A stretch of DNA of 64,000 nt. Origin: an uncultured Mesonia sp. GTDB lineage: Bacteria > Bacteroidota > Bacteroidia > Flavobacteriales > Flavobacteriaceae. This document shows, piece by piece, positions 37,214-46,682 of this stretch. Each line of letters opens with the position of its first letter. Position 1 is the first letter of the stretch. The stretch covers positions 62,001-126,000 of the forward strand of contig CANLVH010000001.1 in assembly GCA_947494545.1 (NCBI GenBank), read 5' to 3'. The notes below the pieces were generated by a model. The model did not search any database. It saw only the letters and a program-made list of their open reading frames with translations, and was not told the DNA's origin. Both the position numbers and the translations under genes were made by a program.

Positions 37214-37603
37214 CTAAAAATCTATTTGCAAATAATACTCTAAATTTTCTTTTTCTGCCGTAGAAGCCGGATAAGGCGCGAGATTGTAAATTTTTATTTC
37301 TTTGTTTCCGTAAGAAAAACGTATGGTTTTATTATTTCCGCCCAACTTGATTTCTTTTTCTTCTTGTAGCGCAGCATCTTTTTTAAGATGTAGTAAAACC
37401 TTGGCTTCGCCTTGCCAAACGCAATCTACATTGGTAGGGCAGCGCGAGTCTTGTATAACTTTTTCAAATTTTAAAGAAAAACCATTTTCTAAAAAAACAC
37501 TTTCGCCCAACGGCAATTTTGCCACTATTACCGGCGGCTGGTTTTGTGTAAAAGCTAAGTTGCTAACTGCGAGAATGGCAAATAAGAGAATAAATTTTTT
37601 CAT
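37214..37603 (-). CDS. Small secreted protein of unknown function
   Basis: 129 residues with a signal peptide (about 1-19, AVSNLAFTQ). The mature part contains DSRCPTNVDCVWQGEAKV, a paired-Cys motif I recognise from many small flavobacterial exported proteins of unknown function. Convergent with the PepSY-like gene. Confidence 0.75.
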   Translation of the reverse strand: MKKFILLFAILAVSNLAFTQNQPPVIVAKLPLGESVFLENGFSLKFEKVIQDSRCPTNVDCVWQGEAKVLLHLKKDAALQEEKEIKLGGNNKTIRFSYGNKEIKIYNLAPYPASTAEKENLEYYLQIDF

Positions 37604-37722
37604 AAACGAAAGGTACTAAAAATTATAGAATTAATCTTTTTCGTTTTTTTATGATAAGCGTTTATTTTACTTTACGGAATAATACGTTGATTTTAAAATA
37701 CACGCTGGTTAATTGAATAGCT

Positions 37723-38034
37723 ATGGAAACATCTCCGCAAAAAAACGATTATAAAAAAGCTTTACTTTGGTCGTGTGAAATATTCGGTTTAGAAAATCGG
37801 GAGTATGCTGATTTGGAGAAATTAAGAGAAGTTTTAAGCAATTATCTAAATCGTATAATTATTGAAGATTTCAATAAATTAATAGCAATATTATACAGAA
37901 TAGACATACCTGAAGGAAAAGCCAGAGCGGCATTGGCAGCAAAAAAAGAAGAAGAAAGCGCCGGAGAAATTTTAACCGATTTGATTATAGAACGCCAGCT
38001 TCAAAAAATTAAAACCTGGCGTAAATACAGCTGA
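37723..38034 (+). CDS. Small cytoplasmic protein of unknown function
   Basis: A 103-residue helical protein without signal or membrane segment. The pattern (charged helices, KARAALAAKKEEESAGEILTDLI) resembles small conserved Bacteroidetes proteins, but I cannot name the family. A TTCCGTAAAG copy (37670-37679, minus strand) lies in the upstream gap. Confidence 0.6.
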   Translation: METSPQKNDYKKALLWSCEIFGLENREYADLEKLREVLSNYLNRIIIEDFNKLIAILYRIDIPEGKARAALAAKKEEESAGEILTDLIIERQLQKIKTWRKYS

Positions 38035-38064
38035 TTATTTCAGTAAAACCATTTTCTGCAAGTT

Positions 38065-39228
38065 TTATCCTCTAAACAAAAAGAAGCGCTTTTTTAAATC
38101 TTCTATAGCGGTTTCTTTATTGGTGGTAATATATTTTAAAGCTTCGTCTGTAAATTCCCTGCCCTTTTCTGTAAGCGAAACCAAATTATTAGCGTCAATT
38201 TGTATCAAATTGTTTTTTGTTGCTAAATCTAAGACGGTTTTTGCTTGCACTTTTTGCCAGTTTATATGCTCTTGCAAATGATTTACATGGCGTTCTTTAG
38301 GGTCTTGATGGTTTTGTAAGTGTAATAAAAACACCAAAAGAGAAACTTCTTTGCGCTGCTGTTTTTCTTTAAAATAAACAGAAAATATACCCTGTTTTGG
38401 CGCAAATAAATAAACCAATAAAAACAAGACTCCCAAAACAGAGGTCATAGAGCCGGCAATAGAAGCGTCTAAATAATTAGCCAGCCAATACCCGGCAATA
38501 GCAGAAAATATTCCAAAAAAACAGCTTAAAACCAACATCTTTTTTAAATTGTTGGTAAGTAAATAGGCCGTGGCCGGCGGCGCAATGATAAGCGCAACAA
38601 CCAATACGGCACCAACAGCATCAAAGGCGCCAACTACAGTTATGGAAGAAACCGTCATCAAACCGTAATGCAAGACTATTGGCGAAAACCCCAAAGTTGC
38701 TGCCAAACCTTTATCAAAAGTACTTAGTTTTAATTCTTTAAAAAACAATAGCAACAAGCTTAAACTTATTATTAAAATAGTGCCAATAACCCAAACAGAT
38801 TTTGGACCTAAATCTGTCTCGCCAAACATAAGTCGGTCAAATGGAGCAAAAGCCAATTCTCCCAACAAAACCGCGTCTATATCTAAATGTACATCATTGG
38901 CATTTTTGGCAATTAAAATAACGCCAATACTAAACAACGCTGGGAAAACAAGTCCAATAGCTGTGTCTTCTTTTACCAAGCCTGTTTTTTGAATAAATTC
39001 TACAAAAATTACGGTAAGCACGCCGGTTACTGCCGCCAATAAAATAAGTAAAGGCGAGTTGAGGTCTTGGGTAATAAAAAAACCAAATACCAAACCCGGT
39101 AAAATAGAATGGCTAATGGCATCACTTATCATAGCCATTTTGCGCAAAACCAAAAAGGTGCCTGGTATAGCACAAGCCATTGCCACCAAAGCTGCAATTA
39201 GTTGTATTTCCAGTTGTGCGCTACTCAT
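38065..39228 (-). CDS. TroD-like metal ABC permease with C-terminal winged-helix domain
   Basis: The 387-residue protein has an ABC-3 type permease domain (about 1-275, eight or so membrane helices, VSSITVVGAFDAVGAVLVVALI signature) followed by a cytoplasmic extension of about 110 residues. The extension (KTVLDLATKNNLIQIDANNLVSLTEKG) looks like a winged helix related to DtxR-type regulators. It is the last gene of a metal-uptake operon and overlaps the preceding permease by eight bases. Confidence 0.88.
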   Translation of the reverse strand: MSSAQLEIQLIAALVAMACAIPGTFLVLRKMAMISDAISHSILPGLVFGFFITQDLNSPLLILLAAVTGVLTVIFVEFIQKTGLVKEDTAIGLVFPALFSIGVILIAKNANDVHLDIDAVLLGELAFAPFDRLMFGETDLGPKSVWVIGTILIISLSLLLLFFKELKLSTFDKGLAATLGFSPIVLHYGLMTVSSITVVGAFDAVGAVLVVALIIAPPATAYLLTNNLKKMLVLSCFFGIFSAIAGYWLANYLDASIAGSMTSVLGVLFLLVYLFAPKQGIFSVYFKEKQQRKEVSLLVFLLHLQNHQDPKERHVNHLQEHINWQKVQAKTVLDLATKNNLIQIDANNLVSLTEKGREFTDEALKYITTNKETAIEDLKKRFFLFRG

Positions 39229-40348
39229 CTTTTTTTCCTATTTTATCGTTTATACGTGCGGCTTCTTCGTATCCTTTTGGCGTTAACGCCCACTGGTTTC
39301 CTTGTATTTCTATAAGTTGTTCTTCTTGTAAACGGTTTAAAGACTTCCGCGTAAAGCCGTGAAAATTATTTAAGATTTTAATAGCGTGCGGATGCGAAAT
39401 ATCTTTGTGGTTTTGGGCAATTCTATACATAAAGGTCAAGGTTTTTTTTAAGTTGAGTTCTTTACGATTTCGGTAAAACCGAATTTCTCTAAACAACAAA
39501 CCTCTTTTTGGCGAAAAAATAAACGAAATAAGTACAACTACTACTGCTACCAAAACAATAACCGGTCCGGTAGAAAGGTTGTTCTGGCTAGCGCTAATTG
39601 CCGTACCAAAAACCCCCGAAAACGCTCCGAAGATTGCTGCTAAGACAACCATAGTGCTTAAACTGTTTGTCCATTGTCTTGCAGCTGCCGCCGGCGCCAA
39701 TAACATAGCGCTCATTAAAACCACGCCAACGGTTTGCAGTCCTAGAACAATTGCTAAAACTATAAAACTGGTAATAAGAATATCTAAAAAGCGGGTGTTA
39801 AAACCTAAGGTTTTGGTATAGTCTGCATCAAATAATAAGAGTTTTAGTTCTTTCCAGAATAAAAGCAATACCAGCAAACTTACCCCAGTAATTGCTGTCA
39901 TTACCCAAACATCTGAAGCAACCAAAGTAGCCGCTTGCCCAAATAAATATTTGTCTAGACCCGCTTGGTTGGCATTGGGCATTTTTTGTATAAAAGTGAG
40001 CAACAACATCCCGAGGCCAAAAAATAAAGATAAGATAAGTCCTAAAGCCGTATCGGTTTTTAGACGTGTTCGTCTTACAATACTCTTAATCCAGAAAGTA
40101 CCAACCAAACCACTTATTAAAGCGCCAATTAGTAAAAAGTTGGTATCTTTTGTACCGGTAAATAAAAAAGCGAGAGCAATTCCCGGTAAGGAAGCGTGCG
40201 AAATGGCATCGCCCAGCAAACTTTGTTTCCGTAAAACCGCAAAACTGCCCAACATGCCGCAAATAGCGCCCAAAACAGCGGTGCCCAAACTAATTACACC
40301 TAAAGTATAATCAGTAAATAAAAGTTTAAAATATTCTGTAATAGACAT
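39221..40348 (-). CDS. TroC-like metal ABC permease with C-terminal winged-helix domain
   Basis: A 375-residue permease of the Mn/Zn/Fe ABC-3 family (membrane part about 1-285), with a cytoplasmic tail whose pattern (FTRKSLNRLQEEQLIEIQGNQWALTPKGYEEA) is a winged helix. Together with the next gene it would form the heterodimeric membrane channel of a TroABCD-like importer. The order is regulator, binding protein, ATPase, permease, permease. Confidence 0.88.
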   Translation of the reverse strand: MSITEYFKLLFTDYTLGVISLGTAVLGAICGMLGSFAVLRKQSLLGDAISHASLPGIALAFLFTGTKDTNFLLIGALISGLVGTFWIKSIVRRTRLKTDTALGLILSLFFGLGMLLLTFIQKMPNANQAGLDKYLFGQAATLVASDVWVMTAITGVSLLVLLLFWKELKLLLFDADYTKTLGFNTRFLDILITSFIVLAIVLGLQTVGVVLMSAMLLAPAAAARQWTNSLSTMVVLAAIFGAFSGVFGTAISASQNNLSTGPVIVLVAVVVVLISFIFSPKRGLLFREIRFYRNRKELNLKKTLTFMYRIAQNHKDISHPHAIKILNNFHGFTRKSLNRLQEEQLIEIQGNQWALTPKGYEEAARINDKIGKKDE

Positions 40349-40380
40349 TTTGGTTTGTTTGAAACAGATTTTTGCGTAAA

Positions 40381-40400
40381 AGTTCTTTACGGAAAGAACT
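40381..40400. repeat. Inverted repeat built around a TTTCCGTAAAG copy
   Basis: AGTTCTTT and AAAGAACT form a perfect 8-bp stem with loop ACGG, entirely contained in the 61-base gap between the ATPase and permease genes. The core is CTTTACGGAAA (40385-40395), the reverse complement of the repeated word. Confidence 0.7.
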
Positions 40401-40409
40401 CTGATTTTT

Positions 40410-41150
40410 TTATTGATTTACAGCAACTTTATAATTAATGCCGTAGGTTTTGGTTAAATTATCATCGTTAAAAATATCTTTTACGGGCCCAGAGGCAATT
40501 CCTTTTACGTTAAGAAAAGTTACCCAGTCAAAATACTCCGGAACGGTTTGCAAATCGTGGTGCACAACAATTAAAGTTTTTCCATCACTTTTTAATTCTT
40601 TAAGAATATTTATAATAGCTTTTTCTGTGGTGGCATCTACGCCTTGAAAAGGTTCGTCCATCAAATAAATTGCGGCATTCTGTACCAAAGCCCTGGCTAG
40701 AAAAATGCGTTGTTGCTGCCCGCCACTCAATTGACTTATTTGCCTGTCTTGAAAAGAAAGCATGCCTACTTTTTCTAAAGCTTCTAAAGCGGCTTTTTTT
40801 TCTTTTTGCCCCGGTCGTTTTATCCAGCCTAAACTGCCGTAAGTTCCCATCATTACTACATCTAATGCCGTGGTAGGGAAATCCCAATCTACGCTGCCTT
40901 TTTGCGGAACATATGCTACTTTATCTACTTGTTTTTTATAGGGTTTTCCAAAAACTTTTACGCTGCCTGCAATGGGTTTTATAATTCCTAAGATGGCTTT
41001 TATTAAAGTAGATTTTCCGGCGCCGTTGGGGCCAACAATTGCCATAAGTACGCCTTCGGGTATTTTTAAATCTATATCCCACAAAACCGGCTTGTAGTCG
41101 TAAGCTACGGTTAGATCATCTACTTGTATGGCATAATTTTTTTTATTCAT
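40410..41150 (-). CDS. TroB-like metal ABC transporter ATP-binding protein
   Basis: The 246-residue ATPase has Walker A GPNGAGKS, signature LSGGQQQR and Walker B IYLMDEPF. It powers metal import by the two permeases encoded downstream. It is 42 bases after the binding-protein gene; that gap contains a TTTCCGTAAAG copy (41171-41181). Confidence 0.95.
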   Translation of the reverse strand: MNKKNYAIQVDDLTVAYDYKPVLWDIDLKIPEGVLMAIVGPNGAGKSTLIKAILGIIKPIAGSVKVFGKPYKKQVDKVAYVPQKGSVDWDFPTTALDVVMMGTYGSLGWIKRPGQKEKKAALEALEKVGMLSFQDRQISQLSGGQQQRIFLARALVQNAAIYLMDEPFQGVDATTEKAIINILKELKSDGKTLIVVHHDLQTVPEYFDWVTFLNVKGIASGPVKDIFNDDNLTKTYGINYKVAVNQ

Positions 41151-41192
41151 AATTGTTTGTTCTGCATTGTTTTCCGTAAAGAAAAAACGCTA

Positions 41193-42104
41193 TTATTTTA
41201 AGGCGTTTACAATGGTATTTATGTTATAGCTAAACATACCAATATAAGTGCCTTCTTTAGTACCCGGATTACCAAGAGCGTCAGAATATAGCGTGCCGCC
41301 AATGGCAACATCAAAACCTCTGGCTTTTACGGCTTGTTGTAAAGCTTCAATAGTTCTTTTAGGAACGCTGCTTTCTATAAAAATAGCTTTTACATTTCTG
41401 TCTATAATCAGTTTGGCGAGGTTTTGTACATCTTGCACGCCAGCTTCTGTTGCGGTAGAGAGACCTTGCAAGCCAACTACTTCAAAACCGTATTCTTTTC
41501 CGAAGTAGCTAAACGCATCGTGTGCGGTTACCAAAATGCGTTTTTCTTTGGGAAGTTTAGAAATTGTTTCTCGAATTTCAACTTCTAACTTATCTAATTT
41601 TTTTAGGTAATCTTCTTTGTTTTTTTCGAAAAGAGCCGCGTTTTCAGGGTCTAATTTGCTGAGTTCTTTGGTTAAATAAGTGGTGATTTCTTTCCAATAT
41701 TGTATGTTAAACCAAATATGCGGATCGTAATTCCCGCCAAAATACTCCGATCCAATTAAGGTTTTTTTATCTAAAGTTTCTGCCAATGCAATGGTGTTAG
41801 TCGTGCGATTCATTTTTTCAAAAACATCTACCAGTTTTCCCTCTAAATGCAAACCGTTGTAAAAAACTACATCTGCGCGGGTGAGTTTACTTACATCTCC
41901 TTCGCTAGCTTTATATAAATGCGGGTCTACACCACTGCCCATTAAACCTTCTACTTGCACGGCATTACCTCCAATATTTTCTACCAAATCTGTAATCATA
42001 GTGGTGGTTGTTACAATGTTTAGTTTGCCGTTATATTTCTTTTTAGAATTTTGGCAACTCATTAAAATGCTGATGCAAAAAAGAAGTAGTAAGGTTTTTT
42101 TCAT
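41193..42104 (-). CDS. TroA-like metal-binding lipoprotein
   Basis: The 303-residue periplasmic binding lipoprotein (signal ending ILMSC, Cys17) belongs to cluster A-I. Likely ligands are the His in GVDPHLYKA, His in YDPHIWFN, His in VTAHDAFSYFG and Asp in YSDALG. This His-His-His-Asp set is that of TroA and zinc-type members, so Zn or Mn are the best guesses. Iron is less likely. It follows the DtxR-family gene. Confidence 0.93.
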   Translation of the reverse strand: MKKTLLLLFCISILMSCQNSKKKYNGKLNIVTTTTMITDLVENIGGNAVQVEGLMGSGVDPHLYKASEGDVSKLTRADVVFYNGLHLEGKLVDVFEKMNRTTNTIALAETLDKKTLIGSEYFGGNYDPHIWFNIQYWKEITTYLTKELSKLDPENAALFEKNKEDYLKKLDKLEVEIRETISKLPKEKRILVTAHDAFSYFGKEYGFEVVGLQGLSTATEAGVQDVQNLAKLIIDRNVKAIFIESSVPKRTIEALQQAVKARGFDVAIGGTLYSDALGNPGTKEGTYIGMFSYNINTIVNALK

Positions 42105-42127
42105 AGGTGTATTTTTATTTCTGGTAT

Positions 42128-42793
42128 TTATGTTGTTTTTAAGTCTTCTACGTAAATATTATCGGTGGCGGTTTTAGACAGTAATACTTCTTTTTGGTTT
42201 ACTAAAATGTTCATACTTTCGTCGAAACTTTCAATTTGTAAAACTTTTAATTTGGTGTCTAAACCAATTTTGTGTTTTGCCAAAAACTGTAAAAAAGAAG
42301 AAGAATTATCGTTAAAGCCTTTACAAATGGCTTTTTCTCCTTCTTTAATTTGCGAGAGTCTCTTTTTTGGTGCTTTGGGCATATTCCCGTCTGCATCCGG
42401 AATAGGGTCGCCGTGCGGATCATAGTCGGGTCGCGCTAAAAACTTATCTAATTCTTCTACCAATTTAGGAGATTTTATGTGCTCTAACTGTTCGGCCACC
42501 TCGTGCACTTCGTCCCAATTAAAATTGAGTCGTTCTACCAGAAAAGATTCCCATAAACGGTGTTTTCGTATTATTGCTAAGGCTTGTTTTTTGCCTTTGG
42601 CAGTAAGATGCACACCATAATATTTTTGATAATCTACCAAGTTTTTTTCGGCTAAACGTTTTAGCATTTCTGTTACAGATGCTGCTTTTGTAGATAATTC
42701 TTCAGATAAACTGCTGGTAGACACACCTTTTTCAGCTTCTTCTTGTAAGTGAAAAATAGCTTTTAAATAATTTTCTTCAGATTGGGTAAACAT
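42128..42793 (-). CDS. DtxR/TroR-family metal-dependent repressor
   Basis: The 221-residue protein has an N-terminal winged helix (EENYLKAIFHL...AASVTEMLKRLAEKNLV), a dimerisation/metal domain (HRLWESFLVERL, HEVAEQLEHI) and a C-terminal FeoA/SH3-like domain (about 150-221). It heads the metal-import operon and diverges from a TonB receptor gene. Two palindromic TTAG-N6-CTAA sites in the shared promoter region (42844-42857 and 42915-42934) are its likely operators. Confidence 0.93.
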   Translation of the reverse strand: MFTQSEENYLKAIFHLQEEAEKGVSTSSLSEELSTKAASVTEMLKRLAEKNLVDYQKYYGVHLTAKGKKQALAIIRKHRLWESFLVERLNFNWDEVHEVAEQLEHIKSPKLVEELDKFLARPDYDPHGDPIPDADGNMPKAPKKRLSQIKEGEKAICKGFNDNSSSFLQFLAKHKIGLDTKLKVLQIESFDESMNILVNQKEVLLSKTATDNIYVEDLKTT

Positions 42794-42810
42794 AAAATTT
42801 AATTAGATTA

Positions 42811-42818
42811 CAAATATA
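42811..42818 (-). promoter_or_regulatory. -7 box TATATTTG of the metal-import operon
   Basis: Perfect TAnnTTTG on the minus strand, 18 bases before the repressor start. The proposed second operator (42844-42857) begins 26 bases beyond it, over the expected -33 region. Confidence 0.5.
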
Positions 42819-42843
42819 CGTTTTTATTTTTCTGAAATAAGTT

Positions 42844-42857
42844 TTAGCACGCCCTAA
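42844..42857. promoter_or_regulatory. Possible DtxR-family operator (site 2)
   Basis: TTAG-CACGCC-CTAA, the same half-sites and six-base spacer as the better palindrome at 42915. Symmetry is limited to four bases per arm. Confidence 0.4.
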
Positions 42858-42897
42858 TTTTAAAATCAAAATTACTAAAAAAATTATCAATAAGGTC

Positions 42898-42926
42898 TTG
42901 TTAACTAAAATTTATTTTTAGCTTTG
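42898..42926 (+). promoter_or_regulatory. Promoter of the TonB receptor gene
   Basis: TTG (42898-42900), 18 bases, then TAGCTTTG (42919-42926): a full match to the Bacteroidetes consensus with correct spacing. The -7 box is buried in the palindrome at 42915-42934. Confidence 0.75.
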
Positions 42927-42934
42927 CCTAAAAA
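42915..42934. promoter_or_regulatory. Probable DtxR/TroR-family operator over a promoter
   Basis: TTTTTAGCTTTGCCTAAAAA has perfect 7-base arms (TTTTTAG / CTAAAAA) around a six-base centre and resembles the TTTAGG-type boxes of MntR/DtxR regulators. It covers the -7 box of the receptor gene, so binding would block transcription. A repressor of the right family is encoded 120 bases away. Confidence 0.65.
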
Positions 42935-42956
42935 GTTATTACAAACAAGTGAAAAG

Positions 42957-45307
42957 ATGAAACGTATTCTACCTATATTTTTACTCCTATCCTTTCTTGG
43001 TTTTGCACAAGAAAAAATTACTATTAGCGGTACGATAACTAATGGCAAGCATAAAGTGCCATTTGCCAATATTAGTGCAGAAGGTACAAGTTATGGCGTA
43101 GCAGCCGATATTGACGGTAATTATCAGTTAAAAATCCCTTCCGGAAATTACACGATTAAAGTACAAGCAGTGGGATTTAAAACAGAAATCAAAGAGATGA
43201 ATACTAGCAATTATAAAAAACAACCGCTAAATTTTGATTTAGAAGAAGACTTAATGGGCTTAGACGAAGTGGTTGTTAGCGCCACTCGTAACCAAATTAG
43301 TAGAAAAGAAGCGCCGGTTATTGTAAACGTTCTAAACGCTAAACTTTTAAAAGCCACCCAATCTATTTCTTTGGCAGACGGTTTAAATTATCAGCCGGGA
43401 GTTCGCGTAGAAACCAATTGCCAAAATTGCGGTTTACACAAGTGCGTTTAAATGGTTTAGATGGCCAGTACACGCAAGTATTGGTAAATAGCAAACCAAT
43501 TTTTAGCGCGCTTAACAGTGTTTACGGTTTAGAGCAAATTCCTGTAAGTATAATAGACCGCGTAGAAGTTGTACGTGGTGGCGGCTCGGCGCTTTTTGGT
43601 TCTAATGCTATTGCCGGAACGGTAAATGTCATTACCAAAGAGCCTATTAATAATACCTGGGAAGTTAATACCAATTTTGCCGCTATAAAAGGAAAAACCG
43701 CAGATCGAAGCGTAAATGTGAACGGCTCTATTGTTAGCGAAGATTTAATGAGCGGGATTACCGTGTACGGAATGTATAGAGACAGAAACGCTTACGATGC
43801 CAACGATGATGGTTTTAGCGAAATTACCAAACTTACCAACAATTCTTTAGGCGCAAAAGCATTTTTAAAACCAAACAACAACAGTAAGATTGGTCTAGAT
43901 TTTACCGCTATTCGCGAATATAGACGTGGCGGAGACCGCATAAATCTTGCGCCACAATTTACAGATGTTACCGAAGAATTAGACCATAACACCATTTTTT
44001 CTGGAGTAAATTATGAGCTTTACAACGACGCCAGGACCAATTCTTTTTCTACCTATATTTCTGTACAACATACAGATAGAGATAGTTATTATGGTGGTTT
44101 AGGTGGCGGCCGTACTGCAACAGATTCTATTAAAGCCAACAATGCTTTTGGCACTACAACCGATTTGGCCGTGGTAGCCGGAGCAAAATTCAGTCATAAT
44201 TTTAAAAACGAAGATGTATTTACGGCTGGAGCCGAATACCAACACAATAATACAGAAGATGCAATGCCGGGTTACGAACGACTTATTGATCAAAAAGTAA
44301 ATAGCTACGGACTTTACGCGCAATACGAATGGAAACCAATAGACGTTTTTACAGCTTTGGTCGGCGCGCGTTTAGACCGTATAGACGTAGATGGGTTTTA
44401 TACCATTCAAGCTATCGAAAGAAATTCTGACGTAGAACAAACCGAAATCAGTCCGCGAATTACGCTTTTATACGATATTACTAAAGATTTACAATTTAGG
44501 GGAGGTTATGCTCGCGGATTTCGAGCTCCGCAAGCCTTTAATGAAGACTTGCACGTTTCCTCTGTTGGCGGGGAGCAACGTTTTGTTATTTTATCAGAAG
44601 ATTTAGAAAGCGAGTATTCTAATGCTTATACCGCTTCTTTAAACTTCACTAAAGACTTTAATAAAACCCAAACCAACTTTTTATTAGAAGGTTTTTATAC
44701 CACCTTAAAAAATCCGTTTACTATTGTGAGTACCGGCACTTCTTTGCCAATAGGTTCTGTTTTAGAAGAAACCAGAAACGGGGCTGGTGCTTATGTGGCC
44801 GGCGCTAATTTTGAATTTACGGTTTCGCCGAGTTCTAAATTATATTTTCAAGCCGGTGGCACCATTCAAAAATCGGTGTATAAAAAAGACCAGGTTTTGT
44901 TTGAAGCAGAGGCGAGCAATACTGCAGAACGAGATGTAGTTGTAGACGAATTTGTCCGATCTCCCAACGCTTATGGTTTTTTAAACGCCAACTGGCAATT
45001 TATAGAACCGGTGCGTTTAGATCTAACCGGAACTTATACCGGCTCTATGATTACGCCGCACGTAATTAGCGATAGCGGCTTTATGGAACTTAAAGATACA
45101 CCAGACTTTTTTGATCTTACGGCGAAGTTAACCTACCATTTTGACCCTATTGAAAATTTTCACGTAGAACTTAGCGGAGGCGTTCAAAATATTTTTGACA
45201 GTTATCAAGATGATTTTGATCGTGGCGTAACCCGAGACAGCGATTATATTTATGGACCTAATTTGCCAAGAACTTTCTTTGTTGGTTTACGCTTTGGCGA
45301 TTTTTAA
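42957..45307 (+). pseudogene. TonB-dependent receptor, frameshifted
   Basis: A signal peptide (MKRILPIFLLLSFLGFAQ), a carboxypeptidase-like domain (about 22-95), and plug and barrel domains are encoded. The frame breaks near 43433-43435: the sequence has three T where the homologous reading (NCQNCGFTQVRLNG) needs four, so the first frame ends at 43451 and the rest continues in another frame to 45307. The C-terminal part is otherwise full length and ends in the expected aromatic strand (FFVGLRFGDF). With the divergent metal importer and repressor, it is probably a metal or metallophore receptor. The shift may be a true mutation or an assembly error. Confidence 0.85.
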
Positions 45308-45317
45308 ATTATTGAAA

Positions 45318-45791
45318 ATGAAAAAACTTAAACTATTCTTTTTATTTATTTCACTTACGTGGATTTCTGTAGCGCTTGCTCAAAAAAATGAAGGCATTCA
45401 CTGGAAAAATTGGGAAGAATTGGAAACTGCTTTAGCAGAAAAGCCAAAACCCGTATTCTTATTTTTTGAAGCCGACTGGTGCGCGTATTGTAAAAAGATA
45501 GAACGCGTGGTTTTTACCAAACCAGCGGTTATCAATAAGATAAACAAAAATTATTACGCCTTAAAAATGGATGTAGAAACGAAAGACAGCATTCAATTTG
45601 ACGGATTGACTTTTATCAACAAACAAGCAAAAACACAACGTAAGGGTGTGCACCAACTTCCGCTTTTATTGGTATCGCGAAAAAACCAGCCTTTTTCTTT
45701 ACCGGCTAGTTTGTTTTTAGATAAAAATTTTAGAGTAAAGAAAAGAGTATTTGAATATTATACTTCCAAAGAATTACTTAAGCTTCTGTAG
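45318..45791 (+). CDS. Periplasmic thioredoxin-family protein
   Basis: The 157-residue exported protein (signal about 1-21) has a thioredoxin fold with the redox pair WCAYCKK and a cis-Pro region (VHQLPLLLV). I start at ATG 45318, eleven bases after the receptor stop, because the longer frame overlaps the receptor in another frame and lacks a signal. It is probably cotranscribed with the receptor and may keep its cysteines (NCQNC) reduced, which is inference. Confidence 0.85.
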   Translation: MKKLKLFFLFISLTWISVALAQKNEGIHWKNWEELETALAEKPKPVFLFFEADWCAYCKKIERVVFTKPAVINKINKNYYALKMDVETKDSIQFDGLTFINKQAKTQRKGVHQLPLLLVSRKNQPFSLPASLFLDKNFRVKKRVFEYYTSKELLKLL

Positions 45792-45915
45792 TAAAAAAAT
45801 ATTTAAATTGTTTAATATTAAACTTTGGTTGTTATTAGCCTTTGTCGTAGAAAGAAAAGGCTAATTTTTCACACATAATTTTGCGTCTGGTTAAAATTTC
45901 AGTAAAAAAACAATT

Positions 45916-46656
45916 CTACATCCCGCGTTCCTTCTGTATTTGTTCGTAGGCTTCCTGTACTTTATTAAATTTTTCGCGAGCACCTTTTTGGTAAGCTTCA
46001 TCCATATGGGTTAATTTATCCGGATGGTATTTTTTTACCATTGTGCGGTATGCTTTTTTCACTTCGTCGTTGGTGGCAGATTTTTCTATTTCTAGAATTT
46101 TATAAGCCGTATCGGCAGATTTAAAGAACATTGCTTTAATGCTGTCAAAATCACGCTGATTTAAATGCAAGTAACTGGCAATGTTTTGTAATTGTCGTAA
46201 TTCGTCTTTATCTACGCTGCCATCTGCTTCAGCTATGCCGAAAAGAAAATGTAAAATTTGTAATCGTACTTCATAGGCGGTTCGCATACGCAAATAAGTG
46301 CAAATGCGTTTTGCATCTATTTCACGATGTTTTATAACCTCGTTAAAAGTTTTAAAGGTTGCGTTGGCACGTTCTTTTCCGTAAGCTCTTACAAAATAAC
46401 TGCGTACATAATCTAATTCTGTTTGGCTTATATTGCCATCAGATTTAATTACTATAGAGCATAACGATAGTAGATTAAGCTCGAAATCTCCCGGAGAGAC
46501 ACGCGTTTTCTTCTGAAAAGTAGGGTTGGAAGTAGAGTAGGTAAACCCGGAATTTTTTATTAAAACTTCTAAAGCGCTACCTATTAAAAACCCAATGATA
46601 GCGCCGGGAAATCGCATATAGAAAAATCCGAGTACGGCAGCAATCCATTTAATCAT
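45916..46656 (-). CDS. DjlA-like TerB/J-domain membrane protein
   Basis: About 246 residues: one N-terminal membrane segment (WIAAVLGFFYMRFPGAIIGFLIG), a TerB-like helical domain (about 60-160) and a C-terminal J domain (YKILEIEKSA...KKYHPDK, HPD motif present). It is a DnaJ co-chaperone anchored at the inner membrane. I start at ATG 46656, because the promoter box at 46675-46682 overlaps the longer alternative at 46677. Confidence 0.88.
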   Translation of the reverse strand: MIKWIAAVLGFFYMRFPGAIIGFLIGSALEVLIKNSGFTYSTSNPTFQKKTRVSPGDFELNLLSLCSIVIKSDGNISQTELDYVRSYFVRAYGKERANATFKTFNEVIKHREIDAKRICTYLRMRTAYEVRLQILHFLFGIAEADGSVDKDELRQLQNIASYLHLNQRDFDSIKAMFFKSADTAYKILEIEKSATNDEVKKAYRTMVKKYHPDKLTHMDEAYQKGAREKFNKVQEAYEQIQKERGM

Positions 46657-46674
46657 AATAATTATTTGAAAACG

Positions 46675-46682
46675 CAAATATA
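46675..46682 (-). promoter_or_regulatory. -7 box TATATTTG of the DjlA-like gene
   Basis: Minus-strand perfect TAnnTTTG followed by CG, 18 bases before the chosen start; it decides that start. Confidence 0.5.

Noticed and set aside
42924..42956. Upstream ATG for the TonB receptor
   Set aside because: It overlaps the operator region and would bury the signal peptide; ATG 42957 fits.
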